Assembly (NCBI RefSeq): GCF_013030985.1
Contig: NZ_WPYP01000003.1
Coordinates: 186,001-250,000, forward strand
Reading direction: 5' to 3'
DNA from: Ruegeria arenilitoris
Lineage (GTDB): Bacteria; Pseudomonadota; Alphaproteobacteria; Rhodobacterales; Rhodobacteraceae
Length of the DNA: 64,000 bases
Under the pieces are notes generated by a model, which searched no databases, was not told where the DNA came from, and saw nothing but the letters and a program-made list of their open reading frames with translations. Positions within the stretch are counted from its first letter, which is position 1. Every line of letters starts with the position of its first letter. Made by a program: the position numbers and the translations under genes. This document shows positions 1 to 8,359 of the stretch, in pieces.

Positions 1-106
1 CCTCGCCTTTCAAACCCTTGACGAAGGCATTGAACCCACCGCCGCATTGGGCCAGAGCGGGTGAGGCGAACAGGGCGGCGGCAACAAGGCCAGAGAGAAA
101 GCGCAT
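1..106 (-). CDS. N-terminus of an exported protein, possibly lytic murein transglycosylase (partial)
   Basis: Only the first 35 codons lie in the window; the gene runs off the left edge. The product starts with a clear Sec signal peptide: basic MRF, a hydrophobic Leu/Ala stretch, and a probable cleavage site after ASPALA near residue 19. The mature protein begins QCGGGFNAFV. That start resembles MltB-type lytic murein transglycosylases of Rhodobacterales, which cut peptidoglycan glycan strands in the periplasm, but too little is present to be sure. The start lies 10 bases before the cobD stop on the same strand, upstream-to-downstream order being cobC, cobD, this gene, so co-transcription is likely. 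Confidence 0.5.
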   Translation of the reverse strand, partial: MRFLSGLVAAALFASPALAQCGGGFNAFVKGLKGE

Positions 107-116
107 GGTGGCTCCG

Positions 117-1037
117 TCAGAGAATAAAGTTGAGCCCAACCCACACCGACATGAGGCCGAGCGCAAGCCCCCAGACCTTCCACAGCATATCAGATGCGCG
201 GAAAACCTCCGGCGCGCCGATTTCGCGCGGAGCATTGCCGTTAACCCAGGCCAGATCGCGGATCTGCCCGTCATAGCTGCGCGGGCCGGCAAGGGCGACG
301 TTCAGGGCGCGGGCCATCGCGGCTTCGGGCCATCCGGCATTGGGTGAGATATGGCGGCGTGCATCCGCCACCATGTCTGGCCAGCGCTTCCATTGGCCGG
401 TCAATGCCACGATCATCATGCAAGTCAGGCGGGCCGGAATGAGGTTCAGCACATCGTCCAGGCGGGCGGCAGCCCAGCCAAAGTCGCGGTATTTTTCGGT
501 GCGGTAGCCGATCATGCTGTCGGCGGTGTTGACCGCCTTATAGATCAGCAGGCCCGGCAGACCGGCGACCAGAAACCAGAGGGCGGGTGCAATGACCCCG
601 TCGCTGAGGTTCTCTGCGGCACTTTCTATCGCGGATCGTGCAACCTGAGCCTCGGTCATGTTGCGCGTGTCGCGTGAGACGATCATGGCAACCTTCGCGC
701 GCCCTTCGGTTAGCGAGGCGCGCAGTCCGTCGGCTACATCCCGCACATGGGTCACCAGTGATTTCTGGGCCAGCAGTATGGCGCAGATGATGATCTCTGC
801 CACCGGTCCCAGTAGGGCAAGCAGCCGCCCGAGGATCAGCGCACCGCAAACCAGCAAGACCACCACTGCGACCCCTTTCAGCCGCCGCCGCGACCCTTGG
901 TTCAGGTGCTGGTCCAGCCAGCCGATGAGGTTTCCCATCATAACAGCCGGGTGTTTCACCCGCGACCACAGCCACTCCGGCTCACCCAAGGCGGCGTCCA
1001 GGCACATGGCGCAGACCAGCAGGAAGGCCGTGCTCAC
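117..1037 (-). CDS. cobD: Adenosylcobinamide-phosphate synthase CobD/CbiB
   Basis: 306 residues, the normal length for CobD/CbiB. This integral membrane enzyme attaches aminopropanol phosphate to adenosylcobyric acid late in cobalamin synthesis. Family marks seen are an N-terminal [23 protein letters not shown] segment, several hydrophobic helices (for example near residues 55-75), a SRDT motif near residue 120, the [13 protein letters not shown] stretch, and [13 protein letters not shown]. The start overlaps the end of cobC by 4 bases, so the two are translated as an operon. CobC supplies the aminopropanol phosphate used here. No cobalamin riboswitch was recognised upstream of the pair. Confidence 0.93.
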   Translation of the reverse strand: MSTAFLLVCAMCLDAALGEPEWLWSRVKHPAVMMGNLIGWLDQHLNQGSRRRLKGVAVVVLLVCGALILGRLLALLGPVAEIIICAILLAQKSLVTHVRDVADGLRASLTEGRAKVAMIVSRDTRNMTEAQVARSAIESAAENLSDGVIAPALWFLVAGLPGLLIYKAVNTADSMIGYRTEKYRDFGWAAARLDDVLNLIPARLTCMMIVALTGQWKRWPDMVADARRHISPNAGWPEAAMARALNVALAGPRSYDGQIRDLAWVNGNAPREIGAPEVFRASDMLWKVWGLALGLMSVWVGLNFIL

Positions 1038-1999
1038 AACGCGGCCTCCAGCCTGTCCCAGCCATCTGCAGGGGGCAGGCCCAGGCGCAGGAAGGTTCTG
1101 GAGTAGGGGAAGATGCGGCTCCAGATATGGGCTTGGGCCAGACGGTCCTGCCAGTCGGCAGCGCTGTCAACTTCGTACAGGCGGAACAGGGTGGTGCCGC
1201 CCACAAGGGTCGCGCCTTTGGCGGTCACCAGATCGTCCAGTCGGGCGGTTTCGGCGGCCAGCCGGTTGCGCGTTGCATCGGCCCATTCGACGTCTTGCAG
1301 CGCGCGCGTTCCGATCCTCAGGGCGGGGCCAGATACAGCCCAGGGACCGGTCAGATCGTTCAGCCGGGCGATCAGGTCGGGCTGGCCGATGGCAAAACCC
1401 AGCCGTAGCCCCGCCAAACCCCAGAATTTTCCGAAACTCTTCAGCACGACCACGCCGGGCCGCGCGGCCAGATGGATCAGCGACGCCTCGGGGGTGACAT
1501 CGCAAAAGCTCTCGTCGATCACTGTCAGGGGTGCGTTAGCGTCTGTCTCTGTCCAGATCCGCCCGTCGGGATTGTTGGGGTGCACGATGACGCGGGCCTC
1601 GGCCTGGGTGTCGGGCTGTATGGACCAGCCCTGCGCAGCAAAGGCGGCAGCGTGTTCGTTGTAGGTGGGTGTCGTGATCTGAACCCGGCCCCGAGGTGCC
1701 AACGCAGGAATGCGTGCAATCACGGCCGAGGCACCGGGTGCGGGCAGGATCGCGGCCCCTTCCGGGACGGACCAGAACTGGCGCGCGGCTTCAGTCAGGT
1801 GCTCGAACGCGCCGTGATCGGGCAATTCGGCCCAGTCCGATGGGCTCAGGCCCGAGACCTCATATGGGTGCGGATTGATACCGGTGGACAAGTCCATCCA
1901 ATCCGCGCGGACTCCGCCATAGCGGGCGACGGCTCCGTCCAGCCCGCCGCCATGGTCACGCGCGGCGCGTGGGTTCAAGTTATCGTTGTCGCTTGCCAT
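1034..1999 (-). CDS. cobC: Threonine-phosphate decarboxylase CobC
   Basis: 321 residues of a fold-type I PLP enzyme related to histidinol-phosphate aminotransferase. CobC decarboxylates threonine phosphate to (R)-1-amino-2-propanol phosphate, the linker of the cobalamin nucleotide loop. Features seen: [11 protein letters not shown] near the N-terminus, the substrate-side HPNNPDGR at about 140-147, VIDESFCD at 160-167, and the [14 protein letters not shown] segment in which Lys191 should bind PLP. It is translationally coupled to cobD by a 4-base overlap. The ATG at 1999 is the first start in a clean frame. The 180-base gap to the divergent receiver gene probably holds promoters for both. Confidence 0.92.
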   Translation of the reverse strand: MASDNDNLNPRAARDHGGGLDGAVARYGGVRADWMDLSTGINPHPYEVSGLSPSDWAELPDHGAFEHLTEAARQFWSVPEGAAILPAPGASAVIARIPALAPRGRVQITTPTYNEHAAAFAAQGWSIQPDTQAEARVIVHPNNPDGRIWTETDANAPLTVIDESFCDVTPEASLIHLAARPGVVVLKSFGKFWGLAGLRLGFAIGQPDLIARLNDLTGPWAVSGPALRIGTRALQDVEWADATRNRLAAETARLDDLVTAKGATLVGGTTLFRLYEVDSAADWQDRLAQAHIWSRIFPYSRTFLRLGLPPADGWDRLEAAL

Positions 2000-2098
2000 G
2001 GAGTTTCTCGCCGGAATCGCTTGTTTCGGCCTGCTTCAAGCGGATTTTTGCCATTTACACAAGCAAATCCGCCCGTTCGGAGCCTCCAGCTGATGCTG

Positions 2099-2113
2099 TT
2101 AACACTTTGTTAA
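2099..2113. promoter_or_regulatory. CtrA-type box TTAA-N7-TTAA
   Basis: The sequence TTAACACTTTGTTAA is both a perfect 15-base palindrome and an exact match to the CtrA consensus TTAA-N7-TTAA. It lies 70 bases upstream of the receiver-domain gene at 2183 and about 100 bases upstream of cobC on the other strand, in the divergent gap. CtrA is the conserved alphaproteobacterial response regulator; in Rhodobacterales it drives motility and related traits. CtrA control is inferred from the motif only. Confidence 0.55.
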
Positions 2114-2182
2114 GGAATAAGCGGGATCACGAATTACGGGGGACGGCACCAGACACTCTATCATGTGCCGAGGTTGTTGCGA

Positions 2183-2545
2183 ATGAATGTTTTGATTGTT
2201 GAGAGTAACCCCGACCTTGGTCGGGTCTGGAAAAGGCATCTTGAACGGCACGGCGCCGAGGTGACGCTGGTGCCGGGGCAAGAGGCTGCGATTCTTGCGC
2301 TCTATGGCCAGGATTTTGATATCATCGTATTGGATCTGGTGTTGGAAACCGGCAGTGCGTTGGCAGTAGCGGATTTCGCCAGCTACCGCCGCCCTGAGGC
2401 GCGGGTGATCTTTGTCACCAACACCACCTTTTTCTCGGACGGGTCGATTTTTGCCCACAGCCCCAACGCTTGCGCCTATGTGCAAAGCGCAACGCCGCCA
2501 GAGGATCTGGCGGCGATGGTCGAGCATTATGCGGCGGGCCGCTGA
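2183..2545 (+). CDS. Single-domain response regulator (receiver) with atypical active site
   Basis: 120 residues forming one CheY-like receiver domain without an output domain. Acidic pocket residues are partly kept: VESNPD at 6-11 (Glu7 in place of Asp-Asp), the phosphoacceptor Asp51 in IIVLDLV, and Thr79 in VTNTT. The invariant lysine before the usual proline is replaced by glutamine (YVQSATPPEDL, Gln101). I chose the ATG at 2183 because the protein then begins directly with the first beta strand MNVLIV; an ATG-like start at 2165 would add six residues. The 3' end overlaps the convergent GST gene by 19 bases. Partner kinase unknown; a CtrA box sits upstream. Confidence 0.75.
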   Translation: MNVLIVESNPDLGRVWKRHLERHGAEVTLVPGQEAAILALYGQDFDIIVLDLVLETGSALAVADFASYRRPEARVIFVTNTTFFSDGSIFAHSPNACAYVQSATPPEDLAAMVEHYAAGR

Positions 2546-3516
2546 TCGCGCCCGTGGGGTTCCAGATAGTCTAGGACGGGGTTCACCGGGATGATCCGGT
2601 TTGGATTTATCGTGTCGTGGCTGAAGTGATAGTGGCGCACGATGTGGTTCATGTTCACGGTCCCGGCGACGCCCGGCCACTGATACAGTTCGCGGGTATA
2701 GGCCCATAGGTTCGGGTAATCGACCAGCCGTCGACGGTTGCACTTGAAGTGCAGGTGGTAGACCGGGTCAAACCGGATCAGGGTGGTGAACAGGCGCCAG
2801 TCGGCCTCGGTCATGCGGTCACCCATCAGGTAGCGGTTCCGGGACAGGCGGTCGTCGAGCCAGTCCAGTGTGTCGAACAGCGGGGCTACGGCCGCGTCAT
2901 AAGCCTGTTGGGTGGTGGCAAAACCCGCCTTATAGACGCCGTTATTGACGTCGGAATAGATGCGCGCGTTGACCACTTCGATTTCATCTTGTATCGCGTC
3001 GGGCCAGTAATCGTCGGTATTGCCGGTGATCCCGTCAAAGGCCGAGTTGAACATGCGGATGATTTCCGAGCTTTCGTTGGAAACGATGGTCTCTTGCAGC
3101 TTGTCCCACAGGATCGGAACGGTGACACGACCCGTGTAGGAGGGGTCGGCCTTGGTATAGATCTGGTGTGCGAAATCGAAACCGTAGAGCGTATCGCCGG
3201 TTGCACCGTGGTCGTCCATTTCAAAGGTCCACCCCTTGTCCAGCATATCCGGATGCACAACAGAGACCGAGATCAGGTCACTCAGCCCTTTCAGTTCGCG
3301 GAAGATCAGCGTGCGGTGTGCCCATGGGCAGGCGTGGCTGACATAGAGGTGATAGCGGTTGGGTTCTGCCTTGAAACCGCCCTTGCCGGAAGGACCTGCG
3401 CTGCCATCGGCGGTCAGCCAGTTGCGGAACTGCGCGGCGCTTCGTTTGAAGGCACCGCCGGTGGATTTGGTGTCATACCAGGTGTCTTGCCATTTGCCGT
3501 CGACCAACAGGCCCAT
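2527..3516 (-). CDS. Glutathione S-transferase, glutathionyl-hydroquinone reductase (Xi/YqjG) type
   Basis: 329 residues, matching the Xi-class family (YqjG, PcpF, ECM4). These enzymes reduce glutathionyl-hydroquinones with glutathione in the cytoplasm. The diagnostic CPWAHR motif with the catalytic Cys63 follows the long N-terminal lead that distinguishes this class from ordinary GSTs. NESSEII (GSH-binding site) and the C-terminal helical domain ending in HYHFSHDTINPNRIIP are also present. I chose the ATG at 3516, giving MGLLVDGKW, the usual family start; ten extra codons are open upstream. Convergent with the receiver gene. Confidence 0.85.
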   Translation of the reverse strand: MGLLVDGKWQDTWYDTKSTGGAFKRSAAQFRNWLTADGSAGPSGKGGFKAEPNRYHLYVSHACPWAHRTLIFRELKGLSDLISVSVVHPDMLDKGWTFEMDDHGATGDTLYGFDFAHQIYTKADPSYTGRVTVPILWDKLQETIVSNESSEIIRMFNSAFDGITGNTDDYWPDAIQDEIEVVNARIYSDVNNGVYKAGFATTQQAYDAAVAPLFDTLDWLDDRLSRNRYLMGDRMTEADWRLFTTLIRFDPVYHLHFKCNRRRLVDYPNLWAYTRELYQWPGVAGTVNMNHIVRHYHFSHDTINPNRIIPVNPVLDYLEPHGRDQRPAA

Positions 3517-3729
3517 TGCGCATCCTCCGCTTGTGCGTTTCCGCAAACATAGGGTTTTGAACGGGGCCTTCCCACATCAGGTGCCGCGCATTGAGTCTGC
3601 ATCGGCGCACAGCCCGGATTGAGATTTCCGCGCAACAGATTGAAATCGCGCCGCGCTATGTGGCCGTCTTCACTGGATTTTTACAGTCAGTGCCGCACAA
3701 TGGAGTCCGTTTTCCGGGGGTAATTTATT

Positions 3730-4083
3730 ATGACAACCTATGTTTCTAAGGAGATGAGCGCCGAATTGGATGCGGCGCGAATCGCAGGATTAAAGAAAAC
3801 CAGCCGTCTTCGTGTGGAATTCGGCGACAATACCTTTAAAATTCTCAGATTGTGGAAAGATGGTTTCACGGTTGAGGCCGAAACCACGCCGCAATTGCGC
3901 GGACTGGTCGATATCTATGATGGTGCGCATCACCTGTACCAATGCCTGATCATCGCGGATGACGAGGAAGCGGGCGAGATGCGTTACGAGTTCAAGCGCA
4001 GCACCGCAGCCGCCGACAAGGCGCCGCTGGACTTCTACCGCGCGCCGGATGCACCGATTGCGCTGTTGGGGTATGAGGACTAG
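3730..4083 (+). CDS. Conserved hypothetical protein, 117 aa
   Basis: A short soluble acidic protein that I cannot assign to a named family. It has no signal peptide or membrane segment. The central part (residues 25-80) reads as alternating beta strands (SRLRVEFGDNTFKILRLW, then LVDIYDGAHHLYQCLII), suggestive of a small beta-barrel or PilZ-like fold, but the PilZ RxxxR and DxSxxG motifs are not evident. The start at 3730 has a purine-rich GGGGGTAA about 7 bases upstream. It stands alone, convergent with the L,D-transpeptidase gene 7 bases downstream. Codon use matches its neighbours, so it is probably a real core gene. Confidence 0.7.
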   Translation: MTTYVSKEMSAELDAARIAGLKKTSRLRVEFGDNTFKILRLWKDGFTVEAETTPQLRGLVDIYDGAHHLYQCLIIADDEEAGEMRYEFKRSTAAADKAPLDFYRAPDAPIALLGYED

Positions 4084-4090
4084 GCGGCGA

Positions 4091-4618
4091 CTAGGGGCGG
4101 ATTTCCACCACTGTGCCTGTGGGCGTCAGGCTCCAAAGCCGTGCCATTTCAGCGTTCGACAGAGCGATGCAACCCGCAGTCCAATCGCCGGGTAGGGTCA
4201 GGCCTGTAACGCCGTTCGGCTGTCCGTGGATGAAGATATCTCCGCCCGGGTCAATGCCGTGATTTTGGGCGCGGTCAATATCTTCGGGCAAAGGATAGTT
4301 GATCCCAAGTGAGAGGTGAAAAGCGCTCTGCGGATTGCGCCGGTCGATCCGAAAGATCCCAACCGGAGTCTTGCCGTCACCTTCCTGCTGTTTATCGCCT
4401 TCGGGTTGGAACCCCAGTGCGACATCCGCCTGCATGACAATCGCCCCGTCCAGGGATGCGGTCAGTCGGCGGGCGGATTTCTCGATCAGGATATGATCGA
4501 TTTGTGTGGCCTCGGGTGCCATGGGCGGCGCGGGTGGGCGTGGGCCGAACCGATGCCAGCCAAACCACGCCGCGCCGATCAGACAGATCAGAAGGACGAC
4601 ACGCGCAACCCGTCGCAT
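4091..4618 (-). CDS. L,D-transpeptidase family protein (YkuD domain)
   Basis: 175 residues with one N-terminal membrane anchor or uncleaved signal (VARVVLLICLIGAAWFGW, about 4-21), then a YkuD domain. The catalytic signature is complete: the FIHGQP histidine and the WTAGCIALS cysteine near the C-terminus. Such enzymes form 3-3 cross-links in peptidoglycan or attach proteins to it, in the periplasm. The GDGKTPVGIFRI segment is also typical. I chose the ATG at 4618, giving MRRVARVV and starting 4 bases after the stop of the PatB-like gene; an in-frame start at 4639 would overlap that gene. Confidence 0.85.
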   Translation of the reverse strand: MRRVARVVLLICLIGAAWFGWHRFGPRPPAPPMAPEATQIDHILIEKSARRLTASLDGAIVMQADVALGFQPEGDKQQEGDGKTPVGIFRIDRRNPQSAFHLSLGINYPLPEDIDRAQNHGIDPGGDIFIHGQPNGVTGLTLPGDWTAGCIALSNAEMARLWSLTPTGTVVEIRP

Positions 4619-4622
4619 GAAT

Positions 4623-5795
4623 CTATTGCAAATCGCCAAACGCGTGTTTCAGGCGGGCGCAGGCCTCTTCCACCCTTGCGCGTTGGGTGGCAAGGTTGAA
4701 CCGCTCGAAATTCTCTCCACCCGGGCCGAAGCCGGGGCCGGAGGAGGTGGCGATCTTGGCGTCTTCGCGCAGGCGGCGGACGAACTCGTCGTGGTTCATG
4801 CCGGTGCCCGAGAAATCGACCCAGGCCAGATAGGTTGCCTGCAGCGGCATCGACCACAGGCCAGGGATTTCGGCGATGGTCGCGTCGAACAGTTTGCGGT
4901 TGCTGTCCAGATGGGCGATCTGTTCATCCACCCAAGCCGCGCCTGCCGGAGAATAGGCGGCGGTGATCATGGCGACACCCAACGCGCTGGGCGCATAATC
5001 CAGCGTGTGCAGCCGATAGCGCATGGCGGCGCGCAGCTCGGGGTCGGGGATGATCATGTTGCCGGTGCGCTGACCGGCAATGTTGAACGTCTTGGACGCC
5101 GCCGTCAGCGTCACCGTCCACGGTCGCGCATCGGGTGCGGCCACATCCATCGGCACAAACTTGTGACCGGGATAGACCAGATCGTGGTGAATCTCGTCCG
5201 AGACCAGAATTAACCCGTTCCGCTCGGCAAACGCCGCCACTGCGCGCAGTTCGTCCGGCGTCCAGACCCGGCCCGAAGGGTTCTGCGGCGAGCACCACAG
5301 CAACATCTTTTCCGACCCGTCCAGCCGAGACTGTGCGTCCTCCAGATCGACGCCATAGCTTTCGCCGTCACGGACCAGCGGGCATTCGACCACGCGGCGG
5401 CCGGTTTTGTTCACCTTGTAGGCGAACTCATGGTAGACGGGCGTAAAGATCACCACCCCGTCACCTGGTTCGGTCCAGACATCCAGGCACAGGGCGATCG
5501 CGTTACCCAATCCCTGCGAGGTCAACGCCCAATCGGTGTCGATCTCCCAATCGTGGCGGTTCTTCATCCACCACTGGACCGAGGCCAGATAATCAGGGTG
5601 TGTCCAGGAATAGCCAAATACCCCGTGATCGGCCGCTTCGCGCACCGCCTCGATCACGCAAGGTGCGGTGGCATAGTCGGAATCTGCCGTCCACATGGCC
5701 AACCCGTCCTGCGGCGACACGCCGTACAGGTCTTCCATCTTGTCCCATTTTGAACTGTTGGTTCCGCGGCGGTCGGTCAGGTCGTTGAAAGTCAT
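4623..5795 (-). CDS. MalY/PatB-type aminotransferase, probable cystathionine beta-lyase
   Basis: 390 residues of a fold-type I PLP enzyme of the MalY/PatB group, which cleaves the C-S bond of cystathionine or cysteine conjugates. Marks seen: WTADSDYATAP early, WCSPQNPSGRVW (substrate carboxylate site), LVSDEIHHDLVYPG (PLP contacts), and TAASKTFNIAGQ, where the Lys is the PLP lysine. I chose MTFNDLTDRRG at 5795 because family members begin this way; the upstream open frame to 5846 has no family match. The L,D-transpeptidase follows 4 bases after the stop, so they are probably one transcript. The exact substrate cannot be told from sequence. Confidence 0.85.
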   Translation of the reverse strand: MTFNDLTDRRGTNSSKWDKMEDLYGVSPQDGLAMWTADSDYATAPCVIEAVREAADHGVFGYSWTHPDYLASVQWWMKNRHDWEIDTDWALTSQGLGNAIALCLDVWTEPGDGVVIFTPVYHEFAYKVNKTGRRVVECPLVRDGESYGVDLEDAQSRLDGSEKMLLWCSPQNPSGRVWTPDELRAVAAFAERNGLILVSDEIHHDLVYPGHKFVPMDVAAPDARPWTVTLTAASKTFNIAGQRTGNMIIPDPELRAAMRYRLHTLDYAPSALGVAMITAAYSPAGAAWVDEQIAHLDSNRKLFDATIAEIPGLWSMPLQATYLAWVDFSGTGMNHDEFVRRLREDAKIATSSGPGFGPGGENFERFNLATQRARVEEACARLKHAFGDLQ

Positions 5796-5889
5796 GTCTG
5801 CTCCGTCTGTTGGGTGGAAAGCTAGCCACAATTCCGGCAGGCGCAAGGGGGGCGTTGCGGCGGGGGGCGGGATGGCCTACATCAAGCCC

Positions 5890-6408
5890 ATGAAACGCAA
5901 TATCCTGATCCATCCCGACCCCCGTCTGAAAAAGGTCTGCACCCCTGTGGCCGACCTGTCGGACGAGCTGCGAAAACTGGCCGACGACATGCTTGAGACG
6001 ATGTATGACGCCCCTGGCATCGGGCTGGCGGCTCCGCAGATCGGCGTGCTGGAGCGCCTGATCGTGATGGACTGCATCAAGGAAGAAGGCGAGGCGCCGC
6101 GCCCGTTGGTCATGTTCAACCCCGAGGTCATTGCGTCCTCGGAGGAAACCAATGTCTATGAGGAAGGCTGCCTGTCCATCCCCGAGCAATTCGCAGAAGT
6201 GACCCGGCCCAAAGTGGTCGACGTTGCGTGGATGGATCGCGATGGCAACTTGAAGCAGGAAACCTTTGACGGGCTTTGGGCCACCTGCGTGCAGCATGAA
6301 ATCGACCACCTGAACGGCAAGCTGTTCATTGACTATCTCAAGCCGTTGAAACGCCAGATGATCACGCGCAAGATGCAGAAACTGAAACGCGAACAGGCCC
6401 GCGCATGA
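5890..6408 (+). CDS. def: Peptide deformylase
   Basis: 172 residues with all three deformylase motifs: GIGLAAPQ at 43-50, EEGCLSIPE with the metal ligand Cys94, and QHEIDHLNG with His136, catalytic Glu137 and His140. It removes the N-formyl group from nascent proteins using Fe2+ or a similar metal. The ATG at 5890 gives MKRNILIHPDPRLKK, the family's usual start; an ATG at 5872 adds only six residues. It is first of a three-gene unit with a degenerate paralogue (4-base overlap) and fmt, which makes the formyl-Met-tRNA whose product it processes. Confidence 0.95.
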   Translation: MKRNILIHPDPRLKKVCTPVADLSDELRKLADDMLETMYDAPGIGLAAPQIGVLERLIVMDCIKEEGEAPRPLVMFNPEVIASSEETNVYEEGCLSIPEQFAEVTRPKVVDVAWMDRDGNLKQETFDGLWATCVQHEIDHLNGKLFIDYLKPLKRQMITRKMQKLKREQARA

Positions 6409-6899
6409 CCGTTCGCACCTGCCTGCCGTGGCCAGACAAACGGCTGCGGACCAGGGCCGAGGATGTGGCTGAGATCACCGACGAAATCCGCGCCATCTGG
6501 GACGACATGATCGACACGATGGAGGCGATGCCCGGTGTTGGCCTCGCAGGCCCGCAGATCGGGGTGATGCTGCGGCTGGCGGTCGTGGATGGCTCAACCG
6601 AGCGTGGCAAGGCGGTGCGGTTGGCGAATCCTGAAATCCTGCACAGCTCGATCGAACTGCGCGAGCATGAAGAGGCCAGCCCGAACCTGCCCGGCGTTTC
6701 TGCCAAGGTGAAACGCCCGCGTGCGGTGACCGTGAAATTCCTGAACGAACAGGGCATGATCGACCGTCGCGATTTCGTGGGGATCGAAGCCACCAGCGTG
6801 CAGCACCAGATCGACCATCTGAACGGCCGGATGTATTTCGACCAGCTCAGTAAGGTGAAACGTGACATGCTGCTGCGCAAAGCCAAGAAACAGGGGTGA
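6405..6899 (+). CDS. Peptide deformylase-like protein with degenerate active site
   Basis: 164 residues, clearly homologous to the preceding deformylase: [10 protein letters not shown] at 44-53, a strand-turn-strand middle, and QHQIDHLNG near the C-terminus. Two catalytic features are lost. The EGCLS motif reads EASPN, so the metal-binding Cys is Ser92, and HEIDH reads HQIDH, so the catalytic Glu is Gln135. Both metal histidines (134, 138) remain. By family knowledge it should lack ordinary deformylase activity. The frame is intact, overlaps def by 4 bases, and its stop lies 3 bases before fmt, so it is maintained and co-expressed rather than decaying. Its role is unknown. Confidence 0.85.
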   Translation: MTVRTCLPWPDKRLRTRAEDVAEITDEIRAIWDDMIDTMEAMPGVGLAGPQIGVMLRLAVVDGSTERGKAVRLANPEILHSSIELREHEEASPNLPGVSAKVKRPRAVTVKFLNEQGMIDRRDFVGIEATSVQHQIDHLNGRMYFDQLSKVKRDMLLRKAKKQG

Positions 6900-6901
6900 C
6901 C

Positions 6902-7816
6902 ATGCGCGTTGTTTTCATGGGAACTCCCGAGTTTTCGGTTCCGGTGCTGGACGCGCTGGTTGAGGCCGGGCACGAGATTATCGCCGTCTATTGCCAGCCT
7001 CCGCGCCCGGCGGGGCGGGGCAAGAAAGACCGCCCGACGCCCGTTCATGCGCGGGCCGAGGCGCTGGGTCTTACGGTTCGCCACCCCGTTTCTCTGAAAT
7101 CCCCTGAGGAGCAGGCCGCGTTTGCCGATCTGAACGCCGATGTGGCGGTGGTTGTGGCCTATGGTTTGCTGCTGCCGCGACCCATTCTGGATGCGCCGAA
7201 GAATGGGTGTTTGAACATCCACGCCAGCCTGCTGCCGCGCTGGCGCGGGGCTGCGCCGATCCATCGGGCGATCATGGCGGGGGATGCGCAGACCGGTATC
7301 TGCATCATGCAGATGGAGGCCGGGCTGGACACCGGCCCCGTCCTGCTGCGGCAGGCCACCGATATCGGGTCGCAGGAAACCACGGCGCAACTGCATGACC
7401 GGCTTGCGCCCATGGGGGCCGGTCTGATCGTCGAGGCATTGGGCCGTCTACCCGAACTGACGCCCGAACCGCAGCCCATAGACGGCGTGACCTATGCTGC
7501 GAAAATCGACAAGGCCGAGGCGCGGGTCGATTGGTCCCGCCCGGCGGTTGAAGTTGATCGCCAGATCCGCGGCCTGTCACCCTTTCCCGGTGCCTGGACC
7601 GAGATTGCGGGCGACCGGGTCAAGCTGCTGGCCTCGACATTGGCTGACGGGCAGGGCACGCCCGGAGAGGTTCTGAACGACACACTCCGCATTGCTTGTG
7701 GCGAAGGGGCGATTGACCTGTTGCGCCTGCAGCGGGCAGGAAAGGGCGCACAGGATACGGAAACCTTCCTGCGGGGCTGGCCGGTCGTGGCCGGGACCCG
7801 CTTGAATTCGGAGTAA
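6902..7816 (+). CDS. fmt: Methionyl-tRNA formyltransferase
   Basis: 304 residues, normal for Fmt, which formylates initiator Met-tRNA using 10-formyltetrahydrofolate. The catalytic triad is visible: Asn105 and His107 in [18 protein letters not shown], and Asp143 in EAGLDTGPV. The N-terminus [16 protein letters not shown] is the canonical start, and the C-terminal OB-like domain runs from about residue 205. The ATG at 6902 lies 2 bases after the stop of the deformylase-like gene; a GTG at 6896 is in frame but less likely. Pairing with def is typical. Confidence 0.95.
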   Translation: MRVVFMGTPEFSVPVLDALVEAGHEIIAVYCQPPRPAGRGKKDRPTPVHARAEALGLTVRHPVSLKSPEEQAAFADLNADVAVVVAYGLLLPRPILDAPKNGCLNIHASLLPRWRGAAPIHRAIMAGDAQTGICIMQMEAGLDTGPVLLRQATDIGSQETTAQLHDRLAPMGAGLIVEALGRLPELTPEPQPIDGVTYAAKIDKAEARVDWSRPAVEVDRQIRGLSPFPGAWTEIAGDRVKLLASTLADGQGTPGEVLNDTLRIACGEGAIDLLRLQRAGKGAQDTETFLRGWPVVAGTRLNSE

Positions 7817-7821
7817 GCCAG

Positions 7822-8058
7822 ATGTTCATGGTCCTGATGGGCACCGTCGTGATTGCCGGAATCGTGGGGTATCTGTCCGAAAAAACCGGGTTCACCCACA
7901 ACGGCTATCTGCCCTCGATCATAATTTGCGTCGGCGGTGCCTTCCTGTTCTATTTTGTCCGCATCATGTTTGGCATCAGCTTTGGCCCGCCGGGTCTGGA
8001 TGCTGTTCTATCGTCCATCGGCGCGCTGATCATCGTGCCGACGCATTGGAGGAAATAA
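7822..8058 (+). CDS. Small membrane protein, GlsB/YeaQ/YmgE-like
   Basis: 78 residues with three hydrophobic segments (about 2-18, 30-47, 58-73) and the Gly-rich helix pattern of transglycosylase-associated/GlsB-type small membrane proteins. It follows fmt by 5 bases and is probably the fourth cistron of the def operon. A similar small membrane gene follows 1 base after its stop. Molecular function is unknown in the family; some members are stress-induced. The assignment rests on size, topology and glycine pattern, not on a strict motif. Confidence 0.65.
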   Translation: MFMVLMGTVVIAGIVGYLSEKTGFTHNGYLPSIIICVGGAFLFYFVRIMFGISFGPPGLDAVLSSIGALIIVPTHWRK

Positions 8059-8059
8059 C

Positions 8060-8296
8060 GTGCCCGTCATTGCCCTGATCGTCATTGGTGCCGCCGCCGG
8101 GTTTCTGGCCACCCGCCTGATGCGGATCGAGGCAGACATCCCCACGACCATGCTGATCGGCATCGTGGGTGCTCTGGTCGGTGGTTTTTTGTTGCGGGCC
8201 TTGATCGCAGTGGCCGGCTGGCTGTCGGGCTTTGTGGGTGCCGTGATGGGCGCGCTTTTGGTGATCTGGATCTGGCAGACATACCTGCGGCGCTAA
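8060..8296 (+). CDS. Small membrane protein, GlsB/YeaQ/YmgE-like (tandem with preceding gene)
   Basis: 78 residues, same length as the preceding gene. Three membrane segments are separated by short charged turns; the middle helix, IGIVGALVGGFLLRAL, has the Gly-x-x-Gly spacing seen in GlsB-type proteins. The start is GTG at 8060, one base after the upstream stop, with GAGGAAAT about 6 bases before it as ribosome-binding site. The two proteins may form a hetero-oligomer, which is only inference from pairing. Confidence 0.65.
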   Translation: MPVIALIVIGAAAGFLATRLMRIEADIPTTMLIGIVGALVGGFLLRALIAVAGWLSGFVGAVMGALLVIWIWQTYLRR

Positions 8297-8359
8297 GCGC
8301 TTGACCTTCGGGCGGTTTCCCAGCCAGATCGCCGTAACGCTCAACCCGAAAGAATTGCC

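Noticed and set aside
1999..2182. A cobalamin riboswitch before cobC
   Set aside because: The gap lacks the conserved B12-box and is too short for the full aptamer plus promoter; only the CtrA-type palindrome stands out.
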